A stretch of 64,000 bases of DNA from Listeria monocytogenes. GTDB taxonomy: Bacteria; Bacillota; Bacilli; Lactobacillales; Listeriaceae. Location: positions 930,001-994,000 of the forward strand of contig NZ_LT906436.1 of NCBI RefSeq assembly GCF_900187225.1, read 5' to 3'. The position numbers were made by a program, and so were the translations under genes. Of this stretch, positions 42,802 to 52,494 are shown in pieces (the first letter of the stretch is position 1; each line of letters begins with the position of its first letter). The notes beneath the pieces were generated by a model, which did no database searches, was not told the DNA's origin, and saw only the letters and a program-made list of their open reading frames with translations.

Positions 42802-43857
42802 ATGAGCTGGATGATTATATTTATATGTTTTGGCGCGTCCGTATTACTTACACCGCTAATTCGAAAAATAGCTCTATACTTTGATATTACAGATAAACCA
42901 GACCAACGTCGTATTAATATTAAACCAATTCCGAGTTTAGGTGGACTAGCAATATTTATCAGTTTTACTATCGGAATGTTTTTACTCCCAATTGAAAACG
43001 AATTCTTATGGCCGCTTCTGATTGCGGCGTTTGTCATGGTTTTGACTGGGCTATTAGATGATATTATGGAATTTAAAGCAAGATATAAATTAATTGGCCA
43101 AATCACTGCTGCCTTTATTATTGTATTTTGGGGTAACATTAGCATCGACTTTATTAACTTACCATTTGGTGGGGAAATTCATTTTGGGATGTTAAGTATT
43201 CCGCTTACGATTATTTGGATTGTTGCAATTACGAATGCTATTAATTTGATTGATGGACTAGATGGCCTTGCAGCAGGTGTTTCAACCATTGCACTACTTA
43301 CGATTTTAGGAATGGCGTTTATTATGGGAGATGCACTAGTAATTATGATAGCAAGCGTGTTAATTGCTGGAACTCTTGGTTTCTTACCTTATAATTTCAA
43401 TCCTGCAAAAATTTTCATGGGTGACACTGGCGCGCTTTTCTTAGGTTTTATTATTTCCGTGTTATCTGTGATGGGATTCAAAAATGTTACGTTTATCTCT
43501 TTAATTGTACCGATTTTAATTTTAGGAGTACCAATTTCTGATACGCTTTTTGCTATTATACGACGCATGGTAACGAAACAACCCATTGCGATGGCAGACA
43601 AGTCGCATTTACATCATTGTTTATTACGACTAGGGTTCACACATCGTCAAACTGTTATTTTAATTTATGCTATAGCTGCACTATTTTCTTTATTCGCCTT
43701 CATTTTCACGATGTCGACACTTTGGGGTTCGATGATTTTAATCGGTGTGCTGCTCGTCTTAATTGAGGTATTGATTGAGACACTTGGATTAGTAGGGAGC
43801 TCCTATCGCCCATTACTTAATTTATTTAAATTAACAAAAGAAGAAAAAATAGATTAG
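42802..43857 (+). CDS. tagO: UDP-GlcNAc:undecaprenyl-phosphate GlcNAc-1-phosphate transferase
   Basis: A 351-residue polytopic enzyme (about 11 helices) that starts wall teichoic acid synthesis by linking GlcNAc-1-phosphate to undecaprenyl phosphate. The MraY/WecA motifs are present: GLLDDIMEFKARYKL with the DD pair (about residue 90), NAINLIDGLDGLAAG, KIFMGDTGALFLGF and the HHCLLRLGF loop. A TTG at 42784 overlaps the ribosome site; GGGGAGG places the ATG at 42802. It is monocistronic. Listeria has two such genes; this one is at the lmo0959 position. Confidence 0.93.
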   Translation: MSWMIIFICFGASVLLTPLIRKIALYFDITDKPDQRRINIKPIPSLGGLAIFISFTIGMFLLPIENEFLWPLLIAAFVMVLTGLLDDIMEFKARYKLIGQITAAFIIVFWGNISIDFINLPFGGEIHFGMLSIPLTIIWIVAITNAINLIDGLDGLAAGVSTIALLTILGMAFIMGDALVIMIASVLIAGTLGFLPYNFNPAKIFMGDTGALFLGFIISVLSVMGFKNVTFISLIVPILILGVPISDTLFAIIRRMVTKQPIAMADKSHLHHCLLRLGFTHRQTVILIYAIAALFSLFAFIFTMSTLWGSMILIGVLLVLIEVLIETLGLVGSSYRPLLNLFKLTKEEKID

Positions 43858-43888
43858 AGATTGGTCACTTAGACTAGTCTCTTTTTTT
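43856..43888 (+). terminator. Rho-independent terminator after tagO
   Basis: AGAGATTGGTC pairs with GACTAGTCTCT using G-U pairs, then seven T. Confidence 0.8.
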
Positions 43889-43903
43889 GTGCCAAAATTC
43901 TTA

Positions 43904-43932
43904 TTGAGTAACAAGTCTTCTTGTGATACATT
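43904..43932 (+). promoter_or_regulatory. Promoter of the U32 gene pair
   Basis: TTGAGT (43904-43909) and TACATT (43927-43932) are 17 bases apart. Confidence 0.7.
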
Positions 43933-43969
43933 TATCAAGTAACGTTTTTGTAGAAATGAGGAGAAAAAC

Positions 43970-44878
43970 ATGGAAATCATTGCGACAGCAGATTCAATGA
44001 AACAAGCTGAACAATTGCTTCGCGCGGGGGTAGACAGACTATATATAGGTAATAGCCAATTTGGTTTAAGACTGCCATATTCGTTTTCTGTCGAAGAATT
44101 ACGTGAAATAGTTCATTTAGCGCATCAAGAAGGAAAGAAAGTAACAGTAGCAGTAAATTCGTTAATGCATAACGAGCATATGGAAAAGTTACCAGGATTT
44201 TTAGAGCAACTTGCTGATATGGAAGTGGATGCAGTAACGTGCGGCGATCCAGGTGCAATTATGCTTTTGAGTGAAATGGCTCAACCGATTCCGTTTATTT
44301 ATGATGCCCAAACATTTGTAACTAGCGCAGAACAAATCTCGTTTTGGGAAAAACAAGGAGCGATAGGTGCGGTACTTGCTCGGGAACTAACAGAAGGCGA
44401 AATCAAAACCATCGCGCATAGCCTTACTATCCCAGTCGAAGTTCTGGTTTATGGACCAACATGCATTCACCAATCCAAACGTAAACTAGTAACGAATTAT
44501 GAGCGTATTGTTGAAATGGAAGATGATACATCGAAGGAACGCGGTCTTTATTTACGCGAACCTAATGATGAAACAAGTCAATTACCAATCTATGAAGATG
44601 AGTCTGGAACACATATTTTTGCTTCCGAAGATGTTTCGCTTGTTCCTTATTTGGCGGACTTATATGAGGCTGGGTTGAAAACATGGAAACTAGATGGTGT
44701 TCTTGCAGAATCAGAAAATTTTGTTCAAATTGCATCACTGTTAGTTGAAGCGAAAGAAGCTACTCTGAAAGGTCAATTTGTTGCAGAGTATTTTGTGAAT
44801 AAATTAACGGAGCTTCAGCCTCAAACACGAAAACTAGACGCAGGATTTTATTTGAAAAATCCGGATGATGTGAAATAG
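43970..44878 (+). CDS. trhP1: U32 family protein, tRNA hydroxylation subunit (YrrN-like)
   Basis: A 302-residue U32 'peptidase' family protein. Bacillus YrrN/TrhP1 works with YrrO/TrhP2 to hydroxylate wobble uridine-34 of tRNAs (ho5U) using prephenate; this order of short then long gene is the same. The N-terminal ADSMKQAEQLLRAGVDRLYIG is the family's barrel opening. It has only a few cysteines (for example VTCGDPG and YGPTCIHQS), fewer than its partner. It is the first gene of a two-gene operon, 13 bases before the second. Confidence 0.82.
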   Translation: MEIIATADSMKQAEQLLRAGVDRLYIGNSQFGLRLPYSFSVEELREIVHLAHQEGKKVTVAVNSLMHNEHMEKLPGFLEQLADMEVDAVTCGDPGAIMLLSEMAQPIPFIYDAQTFVTSAEQISFWEKQGAIGAVLARELTEGEIKTIAHSLTIPVEVLVYGPTCIHQSKRKLVTNYERIVEMEDDTSKERGLYLREPNDETSQLPIYEDESGTHIFASEDVSLVPYLADLYEAGLKTWKLDGVLAESENFVQIASLLVEAKEATLKGQFVAEYFVNKLTELQPQTRKLDAGFYLKNPDDVK

Positions 44879-44891
44879 GGGGAATAGCATA

Positions 44892-46118
44892 ATGAGTAAA
44901 ATATTAAAAAAACCAGAAGTGCTAGCTCCGGCTGGTAACTTAGAAAAATTAAAAATTGCGATTCGCTACGGTGCGGACGCTGTATATATTGGTGGACAGG
45001 CTTTCGGACTTCGGTCACGGGCAGGTAATTTTAGTTTTGAAGAAATGAAAGAAGGTATCGCCTTTGCGCATGAACGAAATGCAAAAGTGTATGTTGCTGC
45101 AAATATGGTTGCACATGCTGGTGATACAGAAGGTGCTGGTGAATTTTTCCTAACATTACGCGATATTGGTATTGACGCAGTAATCGTTTCTGACCCAGCC
45201 TTAATTAGCACTTGTTTCCAAGATGCACCAGGTTTACCAGTACACTTATCCACACAAGCTTCTGCAACAAACTATAAAACTCTAGAATTTTGGAAGAAAC
45301 AAGGACTAGAGCGTGTTGTTCTTGCACGGGAAGTTAGCATGCAAGAAATTCAAGAAATTGGCGAAAAAACCGATGTTGAAATGGAAGCATTTATTCATGG
45401 GGCAATGTGTATTTCCTACTCTGGTCGTTGTACATTATCGAATCATATGGCTAATCGTGATGCGAACCGCGGCGGTTGTGCGCAGAGTTGTCGTTGGAAA
45501 TATGACTTATTCGAGATTGATAATGGCGTTTCAAAAAATTTAGTGGATACAGATGAAGAGCCGTTTTCAATGAGTGCAGTTGATTTATCTATGATTAAAT
45601 ACATTCCAGATATGGTAGATGCTGGTGTGGATAGTTTGAAAATCGAAGGACGAATGAAATCTATTCATTATGTTTCAACCGTTGCAAGCGTATATCGCCG
45701 TGCCGTGGATGCTTACTGCGCGGACCCAGAAAATTATGTGTTTGACCCAGCTTGGGAAGAAGAATTGTGGAAAGTCGCGCAACGCGAACTATCTACAGGT
45801 TTTTTCTACAAAGAACCAACCGAGGACGAGCAACTATTTGGGAAAACGCGGAAAATTCCTCAATATGCTTTTGCGGCGCAAGTACTGGAATATGACGAGA
45901 AAACGAAAATAGCTACTTTACAACAACGAAATAATTTTGGTGTAGGGGAAGAAATTGAATTTTATGGACCAGGAGATACTGGCTTTAAGCAAGTCGTAGA
46001 AGTACTTTGGAACGAAGATGGCGTAGAAATTGACCGCGCTCCAAATGCAATGATGACGATAAAAATGCCGGTAGATAAACCTGTGAAGCCATTTTACTTT
46101 ATGCGGAAGAAAAAATAA
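44892..46118 (+). CDS. trhP2: U32 family protein, tRNA hydroxylation subunit (YrrO-like)
   Basis: A 408-residue U32 protein with a TIM-barrel-like N-terminal part (APAGNLEKLKIAIRYGADAVYIGG). It has the U32 signature region EAFIHGAMCISYSGRCTLS, followed by RDANRGGCAQSCRW, whose cysteines are candidate iron-sulfur ligands. A C-terminal beta-barrel of about 80 residues ends the protein. It corresponds to Bacillus TrhP2/E. coli TrhP. Despite the old peptidase name, the supported role is tRNA wobble uridine hydroxylation. Confidence 0.87.
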   Translation: MSKILKKPEVLAPAGNLEKLKIAIRYGADAVYIGGQAFGLRSRAGNFSFEEMKEGIAFAHERNAKVYVAANMVAHAGDTEGAGEFFLTLRDIGIDAVIVSDPALISTCFQDAPGLPVHLSTQASATNYKTLEFWKKQGLERVVLAREVSMQEIQEIGEKTDVEMEAFIHGAMCISYSGRCTLSNHMANRDANRGGCAQSCRWKYDLFEIDNGVSKNLVDTDEEPFSMSAVDLSMIKYIPDMVDAGVDSLKIEGRMKSIHYVSTVASVYRRAVDAYCADPENYVFDPAWEEELWKVAQRELSTGFFYKEPTEDEQLFGKTRKIPQYAFAAQVLEYDEKTKIATLQQRNNFGVGEEIEFYGPGDTGFKQVVEVLWNEDGVEIDRAPNAMMTIKMPVDKPVKPFYFMRKKK

Positions 46119-46139
46119 AAATCTCATGCTGCAGTAGGA

Positions 46140-46169
46140 TTGTCGTGTACTCCCTAAGTAAGGTATAAT
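46140..46169 (+). promoter_or_regulatory. Sigma-A promoter of lemA-htpX
   Basis: TTGTCG (46140-46145) and TATAAT (46164-46169) are 18 bases apart. Confidence 0.7.
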
Positions 46170-46201
46170 GGGGTAAGTACATATGAAGGAGGAGATTAAT
46201 T

Positions 46202-46759
46202 ATGATAGGATGGATTATTGCTATCGCTGTTGTTGTCATTTTAGTATTGATTTATTTCGGTCTATACAACAGCCTTGTAAAATACCGTAACCGTGTGGAT
46301 GAAACTTGGGCGCAAATTGACGTGCAATTAAAACGTAGATTTGATTTAATTCCTAATCTAGTTGAAACAGTTAAAGGGTATGCAAAACACGAAAAAGAGA
46401 CATTGACACAAGTAATTGAAGCTCGTAACAAAATGATGGAAGTCCCTGCTGACAATCGTCAAGGTCAAATCGAAGCTGACAATATGTTAAGTGGAGCGCT
46501 TAAATCCATTTTTGCATTAGGAGAAGCTTATCCAGATTTAAAAGCAAATACTTCTTTCATCGAATTGCAACATGAATTAACTACTACGGAAAATAAAGTG
46601 GCTTATTCTCGCCAACTTTATAATACAACCGTAATGACTTACAACACAAAAGTACAATCTGTACCAACAAACATCGTTGCAAAACTGCATAACTTTACAG
46701 AACGTGACATGCTTTCTATTCCTGAAGTAGAACGCGTTGCACCAAAAGTAGAGTTTTAA
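46202..46759 (+). CDS. lemA: LemA family protein
   Basis: A 185-residue protein with an N-terminal membrane helix (residues 3-22) and a helical bundle outside the lipid. The family block YRNRVDETWAQIDVQLKRR with DLIPNLVETVKGYA follows. LemA was named as a source of an antigenic peptide in L. monocytogenes, presented by H2-M3 in mice; its bacterial role is unknown. It is regularly paired with htpX, which starts 22 bases downstream, as here. Confidence 0.92.
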   Translation: MIGWIIAIAVVVILVLIYFGLYNSLVKYRNRVDETWAQIDVQLKRRFDLIPNLVETVKGYAKHEKETLTQVIEARNKMMEVPADNRQGQIEADNMLSGALKSIFALGEAYPDLKANTSFIELQHELTTTENKVAYSRQLYNTTVMTYNTKVQSVPTNIVAKLHNFTERDMLSIPEVERVAPKVEF

Positions 46760-46781
46760 GCCATGAAGGAGAGCGAAAATT

Positions 46782-47696
46782 ATGCTATTTGAACAAATTG
46801 CAGCAAATAAGCGAAAAACAATTTTTATTATTCTTGGCTTTTTCATTTTCGTTCTTATGGTTGGCGCTGCTATAGGTATAATTGTTTGGAATAACTATCT
46901 GAATGGGCTTGTACTCGCGGCTGTTATTGGTGCATTTTATATTTTGATTATGGTAATGAGCAGTTCGTCAGTCGTTATGGCGATGAATCATGCGAAGGAA
47001 GTCACATCAAAAGAACAAGCGCCAGTTTTGTGGGATACCGTTGAAAGTATGGCAATGGTTGCTGGTATTCCGATGCCAAAAGTATATATCGTTGAAGATC
47101 CAAGTCCGAACGCTTTTGCGACGGGGATTTCTCCTGAAAAAGGAGCCGTGGCGGTTACTAGAGGATTGCTTAATAAATTAGAACGTTATGAACTTGAGGG
47201 CGTTATTGCGCATGAAATTTCTCATATTCGTAATTATGATATTCGGTTATCAACGATCGCCATTGCGCTAGTGGCTGTTATTGCGATTCTTAGTGATATA
47301 GCAATGCGAATGATTTTCTGGGGAAGCCTAACTGGTGGCAGAAATAACCGTAAAAGTGACAATAATAACAGTGGCGGGGCACAAGCGATTATCTATATCG
47401 TTGCACTCATATTTGTTATTTTGGCGCCTATTATTGCAACAGCTATTCAATTTGCGTTATCTCGTAATAGAGAGTATTTAGCTGATGCTAGTGCGGTAGA
47501 ATTAACCAGAAATCCAGATGGACTTATCCAAGCTTTACAAAAAATCAGTGGTGATTCGAAAAAAATGGAAGAAGTGAGTGCTTCTAGTGAGTCCATTTAC
47601 TTTGCGTCACCACTAAAGTCAAAAAAAAATAAGCCAGGTCTTTTTGACTCACATCCGCCAATTAGTTCGCGGATTGAACGCTTAGAAAATATGTAA
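46782..47696 (+). CDS. htpX: Membrane zinc metalloprotease HtpX
   Basis: A 304-residue M48 protease. Two N-terminal membrane helices (about residues 15-60), the zinc site HEISH at about residue 144 with the downstream Glu in SRNREYLADASAVEL, and two further helices (about 160-185 and 200-228) are visible. HtpX removes damaged membrane proteins. The C-terminal SHPPISSRIERL block is typical. It shares a transcript with lemA and ends in a bidirectional terminator. Confidence 0.94.
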   Translation: MLFEQIAANKRKTIFIILGFFIFVLMVGAAIGIIVWNNYLNGLVLAAVIGAFYILIMVMSSSSVVMAMNHAKEVTSKEQAPVLWDTVESMAMVAGIPMPKVYIVEDPSPNAFATGISPEKGAVAVTRGLLNKLERYELEGVIAHEISHIRNYDIRLSTIAIALVAVIAILSDIAMRMIFWGSLTGGRNNRKSDNNNSGGAQAIIYIVALIFVILAPIIATAIQFALSRNREYLADASAVELTRNPDGLIQALQKISGDSKKMEEVSASSESIYFASPLKSKKNKPGLFDSHPPISSRIERLENM

Positions 47697-47730
47697 AAAA
47701 AGAAGCAACCCAGGAATGGGTGCTTCTTTT

Positions 47731-47732
<2 letters not shown>
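47695..47732. terminator. Bidirectional terminator between htpX and spxH
   Basis: AAAAAAGAAGCAACCCA pairs with TGGGTGCTTCTTTTTT. Confidence 0.92.
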
Positions 47733-48552
<820 letters not shown>

Positions 48553-48680
48553 CTATCACCTGATTTTCAAATTCTAAATATCTTCAAACAGATACTCATT
48601 TCAATGTACCAGTGTGAAAAGAAATAATTCACTGCTCAGTAAAAGCTGATACAAAATTTGGTTTTGTAACTTATATATCT

Positions 48681-48709
48681 ATTTTATCAGCGTAATGTAA
48701 ATTTAACAA
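48681..48709 (-). promoter_or_regulatory. Candidate promoter of spxH
   Basis: On the minus strand TTGTTA (48709-48704) and TAAAAT (48686-48681) are 17 bases apart. The leader would be about 125 bases and contains a small ACAAAA/TTTTGT hairpin (48651-48667). The rest of the 237-base gap is AT-rich with nothing else seen. Confidence 0.6.
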
Positions 48710-48786
48710 ATAATTGTCATTGGCTTAACATATTTATTCGTTATTTTTTAAGAATTTGTGTCTTTTTGCTATAAAAGTATCTATTT

Positions 48787-49371
48787 TTACTTATTATTTT
48801 CATATACGTGATGATAAAATCGTGCTACTTTATTTTCGGCAGGTTGATTGGTGATTTGATATTCTTTAAGTAGTTTGTCAAAAACCTCTTTTCCTTTGTC
48901 ATAATCAGACACTTCATACTCTAAGTCGAAATCTGATATGGAGCCATAAAAATTCTTATCAAACACAAGTAAGCCTTTTTTATAATCTTTTTCTGCGCGG
49001 ATTGTTTTGAGTGAACCGAAAACTTGTAAGTCTTCATGATTGATTCCTAGTTCTTTTAACGTGTCACGAACAGGTCCAACCGGAATATTTGCTCCAGAGA
49101 TGATCGCACTTGCTTGGTCCTCGCCAAGAATTTGAGTAGTTTCCATTAGTCCACGTGCTTCTGGGGTTTTGAGTGTTAATTGGTACTGTGTTTCTAATTG
49201 GCGAATTCGAAGAGCAGAATGACGTTCTTTTAACACGAAATTTGCTGTGTCTAAATAATAATTTGTTTGCTCAAAGAAATCGTCTTCTTTCACTCGAAAA
49301 TTTTCTATTAATGTATCGTATTCTTCTTTGGTTAATAGATTACGGAATTCGATTTCTAATTCTTTGACCAT
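48787..49371 (-). CDS. CYTH domain protein (triphosphatase-like)
   Basis: A 194-residue protein of the CYTH triphosphate tunnel family, with the opening motif ELEIEFRN (the family's ExExK/R), SALRIRQ and LELTLK-like strand YQLTLKTPE, and DFDLEYEVSD. Such enzymes hydrolyse tripolyphosphate or thiamine triphosphate. In Firmicutes (Bacillus yjbK) it lies beside relQ-nadK-rlu genes, as here. The ribosome site AGGGAGC lies before the ATG. The substrate is not known. Confidence 0.87.
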   Translation of the reverse strand: MVKELEIEFRNLLTKEEYDTLIENFRVKEDDFFEQTNYYLDTANFVLKERHSALRIRQLETQYQLTLKTPEARGLMETTQILGEDQASAIISGANIPVGPVRDTLKELGINHEDLQVFGSLKTIRAEKDYKKGLLVFDKNFYGSISDFDLEYEVSDYDKGKEVFDKLLKEYQITNQPAENKVARFYHHVYENNK

Positions 49372-49387
49372 AAAAATTCAGCTCCCT

Positions 49388-49855
49388 TTAATGAAATGTC
49401 GCATCTAAATCTTGCGCATAAAATTGAATTGCTTTTTTGTAACTTAAAATGTCTTCATCACTCGTTGTCTGTGTCAAGAGCATCAAGGCTTCCTCCAAAG
49501 CTTCTTTTTCTAAACCTTGATTGTACTTAGCCATCACTGAAAAAGTACGCAAGGCATTATTATCTGGAAATTCTTGTAAAGCTGTTTCGAAAAGGCGGAT
49601 AGATTTTTCGGGCTGACCTGTAATACGGTAAGTGCTACCGAGACCTATATACGCTTCTTTGCGAGAATCAGCAGGAAGACCAAGCTGAAGAGCTTTCTCG
49701 TAAAAGGGGATTGCAGCATCTTCTTTACCGAGTGCATCGTGCGCCCATGCTGCATAATAATGAAGTTCTGCGTTATCGGAGTTGTTTTTTAATTCAGTAA
49801 GAGCTTGAGTGCGCGCAGTTTCGTAATCGCCGTTTTGAAGTAATGTTAGAATCAT
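49388..49855 (-). CDS. TPR domain protein
   Basis: A 155-residue tetratricopeptide-repeat protein with about three repeats, such as AELHYYAAWAHDALG-(x)-AIPFYEKALQLG and YIGLGSTYRITGQPEKSIRLFETALQ. It is a cytoplasmic adaptor of unknown partner. It begins the minus-strand pair with the CYTH gene, 16 bases upstream of it, divergent from relQ. Confidence 0.85.
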   Translation of the reverse strand: MILTLLQNGDYETARTQALTELKNNSDNAELHYYAAWAHDALGKEDAAIPFYEKALQLGLPADSRKEAYIGLGSTYRITGQPEKSIRLFETALQEFPDNNALRTFSVMAKYNQGLEKEALEEALMLLTQTTSDEDILSYKKAIQFYAQDLDATFH

Positions 49856-50013
49856 TTTCGTCCTCCTTTTAGTTGTCGTTTGAGTGCTTCGGTTTTATTT
49901 TACCACGGGATTGAAAAAAAGGTTACTTTAAGCAAGGTGGATTAACTGCTTTTGTGTTAAAATAAAACTGATGTTGCATAAATTTAATCATGAATATACT
50001 TGAGGTGAGCGAT

Positions 50014-50682
50014 TTGAATCATTGGGAAGACTTTTTAGCGCCTTACAAACAGGCAGTGGAAGAACTTAAAATTAAACTTAAAGGAATGCGTTCACAATTT
50101 GAGCTTGAAAATAATCATTCGCCAATTGAATTTGTTACAGGTCGAGTGAAGCCGGTTGCGAGCATATTAGACAAGGCTAATCAAAAACATATTGCGCTAG
50201 ATCATTTAGTAGAAGAAATGCAGGATATTGCGGGACTCCGCATGATGTGCCAATTTGTAGATGATATTGAAGTAGTGGTGCGCCTTTTAAGACAACGGAA
50301 TGATTTTCGAATTGTAGAAGAACGCGATTATATTACAAACAAGAAACCTAGTGGTTACCGCTCCTATCACGTTGTTATTGAGTACCCAGTGGAAACAATT
50401 CAAGGAGAAAAGAAAATCTTAGCTGAAATCCAAATTAGGACACTTGCAATGAATTTTTGGGCAACGATTGAGCATTCGGTAAACTACAAGTATCAAGGCG
50501 AATTTCCAGAAGCAATCAATAAACGTTTAAAACGCGCTGCTGAAGCTGCTTTTCAATTAGATGAGGAAATGTCGCAAATTCGTGAAGAAATACAAGAAGC
50601 GCAAGTTTATTTTTCTCAAAATAAAGACGTATCAAAGGATAAAAAAGCAGTGCATCAAGTGATGCCAAAGAAAAATAAGTAA
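50014..50682 (+). CDS. relQ: Small alarmone synthetase (YjbM/RelQ-type (p)ppGpp synthetase)
   Basis: A 222-residue enzyme that makes (p)ppGpp from GTP or GDP and ATP, without the hydrolase half of Rel. The synthetase motifs are VTGRVKPVASIL (about residues 42-53), DIAGLRMMCQF, GYRSYH, and EIQIRTLAMNFWATIEH. An ATG at 49990 would add eight residues, but GAGGTGA (50002-50008) lies 5 bases before a TTG at 50014, and homologues begin near there, so I choose TTG; this is not certain. The gene order relQ-nadK-rlu is the conserved Bacillus yjbM-yjbN-yjbO order. Confidence 0.9.
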   Translation: MNHWEDFLAPYKQAVEELKIKLKGMRSQFELENNHSPIEFVTGRVKPVASILDKANQKHIALDHLVEEMQDIAGLRMMCQFVDDIEVVVRLLRQRNDFRIVEERDYITNKKPSGYRSYHVVIEYPVETIQGEKKILAEIQIRTLAMNFWATIEHSVNYKYQGEFPEAINKRLKRAAEAAFQLDEEMSQIREEIQEAQVYFSQNKDVSKDKKAVHQVMPKKNK

Positions 50683-50713
50683 TTAGTTGTAGGAATAGGG
50701 GCGAATAGAAATA

Positions 50714-51508
50714 ATGAAATATATGATTACTTCCAAAGGAGACGAAAAATCCGATTTGCTGCGACTAAATATGATCGCAGGTTTTGGGGAATATGACATG
50801 GAATATGATGATGTTGAGCCCGAAATTGTTATTTCTATTGGTGGAGATGGAACATTTCTGTCTGCTTTTCATCAATACGAGGAGCGCTTGGATGAAATTG
50901 CCTTTATCGGAATTCATACAGGGCATCTTGGCTTTTACGCGGATTGGAGACCAGCTGAGGCTGATAAATTGGTTAAACTTTTAGCAAAAGGAGAATATCA
51001 GAAAGTTTCCTATCCCCTTCTCAAAACAACCGTGAAATATGGGATTGGCAAAAAAGAAGCGACATATTTAGCGCTTAATGAATCAACTGTAAAAAGTTCA
51101 GGAGGCCCTTTTGTAGTTGATGTTGTGATTAACGATATTCATTTTGAGCGATTTCGTGGAGATGGCCTTTGTATGTCAACACCTAGTGGGACGACGGCAT
51201 ACAATAAATCGCTAGGTGGGGCACTTATGCATCCTTCTATTGAAGCAATGCAGTTAACAGAGATGGCATCGATTAATAATCGTGTGTACCGGACAATCGG
51301 TAGCCCACTAGTTTTTCCGAAACATCATGTTGTTAGTTTGCAACCGGTTAATGACAAGGACTTTCAAATTTCTGTAGACCATTTGAGCATTTTGCATCGG
51401 GATGTACAAGAAATTCGGTATGAAGTATCTGCAAAAAAAATTCACTTTGCCAGATTTAGGTCATTTCCATTTTGGCGTCGTGTACACGATTCGTTTATTG
51501 AAGATTAA
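50714..51508 (+). CDS. nadK: NAD kinase
   Basis: A 264-residue kinase that makes NADP from NAD. It has the GGDGT motif (ISIGGDGTFLSA, about residues 37-48), the catalytic Asp in it, and the second conserved block LCMSTPSGTTAYNKSLGGAL. This is the Listeria NadK1 type, known from structural work. It lies 31 bases after relQ and 18 before the pseudouridine synthase gene, in the same operon. Confidence 0.95.
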   Translation: MKYMITSKGDEKSDLLRLNMIAGFGEYDMEYDDVEPEIVISIGGDGTFLSAFHQYEERLDEIAFIGIHTGHLGFYADWRPAEADKLVKLLAKGEYQKVSYPLLKTTVKYGIGKKEATYLALNESTVKSSGGPFVVDVVINDIHFERFRGDGLCMSTPSGTTAYNKSLGGALMHPSIEAMQLTEMASINNRVYRTIGSPLVFPKHHVVSLQPVNDKDFQISVDHLSILHRDVQEIRYEVSAKKIHFARFRSFPFWRRVHDSFIED

Positions 51509-51526
51509 GCTAGCAGGAGGAAGCAT

Positions 51527-52417
51527 GTGTTTTTAGAATGGAAAGTCGAAACTGAAGAAGATGGGCTCTTACTTCGCACGTTTTTAAAGAGTAAGCATAT
51601 TTCGAAACAATTATTAACTGCCGTGAAATTTGGGGCAGATGGAAAAATTGAAGTGAATAGCGAAGAACAAAATGTTTTGTATCACGTAAAAGTAGGCGAT
51701 AAAGTGAGGCTTACTTTTCCAACAGAGCAACAAAATGAACGATTGCTTGCGGAATATACCAATTTAGATATTGTTTTTGAAGATGATTTTTTATTAATTA
51801 TCAATAAACCGGCCGGGATGGCTTCCATTCCATCACAATATCACCCAAATGGATCCGTTGCAAATTTTGTCAAAGGGCATTATGAAGCGCAAGGACTGAC
51901 GAACGCTATTCATATTGTAACAAGACTCGATCGTGAGACGTCAGGGTTAATGCTAATCGCCAAAAATAGATTTGCTCATGCTAGATTAAGTACGTTTTTG
52001 CAAAAAGGATTGCTAAAACGACGCTATCAAGCCTTTATATCAGGAGTTTTAGTAGAACAAAAGGGTTCGATTGAAGCGCCAATAGGACGCAAAGAAGTGA
52101 GTATAATGGAACGTTTTGTTACTCCTGAAGGTAAATATGCCAAAACAAATTATGAGGTTCTCGCGCGCTATAGAGCATTTGACCATGTAGCTATTCAACT
52201 TGAGACAGGAAGGACACACCAGATTCGTGTGCATTTCTCTTATATTGGACATCCGCTTATTGGCGATGATATGTACGGAGGAGATACGAATTTGTTGAAA
52301 AGACAAGCACTGCACTCATGCCATCTGCATTTAGTCCATCCTTTGACAGAAGAATATATGGCGTTTGATCTACCTCTACCAGCAGACATGGAAGAGATAA
52401 TTCAAAAATCGAAGTAA
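51527..52417 (+). CDS. RluD-type pseudouridine synthase (YjbO-like)
   Basis: A 296-residue RluA-family enzyme. An S4-like N-terminal part (about residues 12-65) is followed by the catalytic domain with the Asp of VTRLDRETSGLML (about residue 135) and the RTHQIRVHFSYIGHPLIGD block. It turns uridines in rRNA or tRNA into pseudouridine; the target position is unknown. It begins with GTG behind AGGAGG; an overlapping ATG two bases earlier is out of frame. It is the third gene of the relQ operon. Confidence 0.88.
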   Translation: MFLEWKVETEEDGLLLRTFLKSKHISKQLLTAVKFGADGKIEVNSEEQNVLYHVKVGDKVRLTFPTEQQNERLLAEYTNLDIVFEDDFLLIINKPAGMASIPSQYHPNGSVANFVKGHYEAQGLTNAIHIVTRLDRETSGLMLIAKNRFAHARLSTFLQKGLLKRRYQAFISGVLVEQKGSIEAPIGRKEVSIMERFVTPEGKYAKTNYEVLARYRAFDHVAIQLETGRTHQIRVHFSYIGHPLIGDDMYGGDTNLLKRQALHSCHLHLVHPLTEEYMAFDLPLPADMEEIIQKSK

Positions 52418-52494
52418 TAAGTGTTTTAAAAAGTTATTTGGTCATGTAAAATGGAAGAAGCGAACAAATCGCATCAATTTTAGGAGGAAAGAAC

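Noticed and set aside
42672-43145. 157-codon minus-strand open frame over tagO
   Set aside because: It runs through a terminator and is antisense to the conserved tagO N-terminus; it arises from codon bias.
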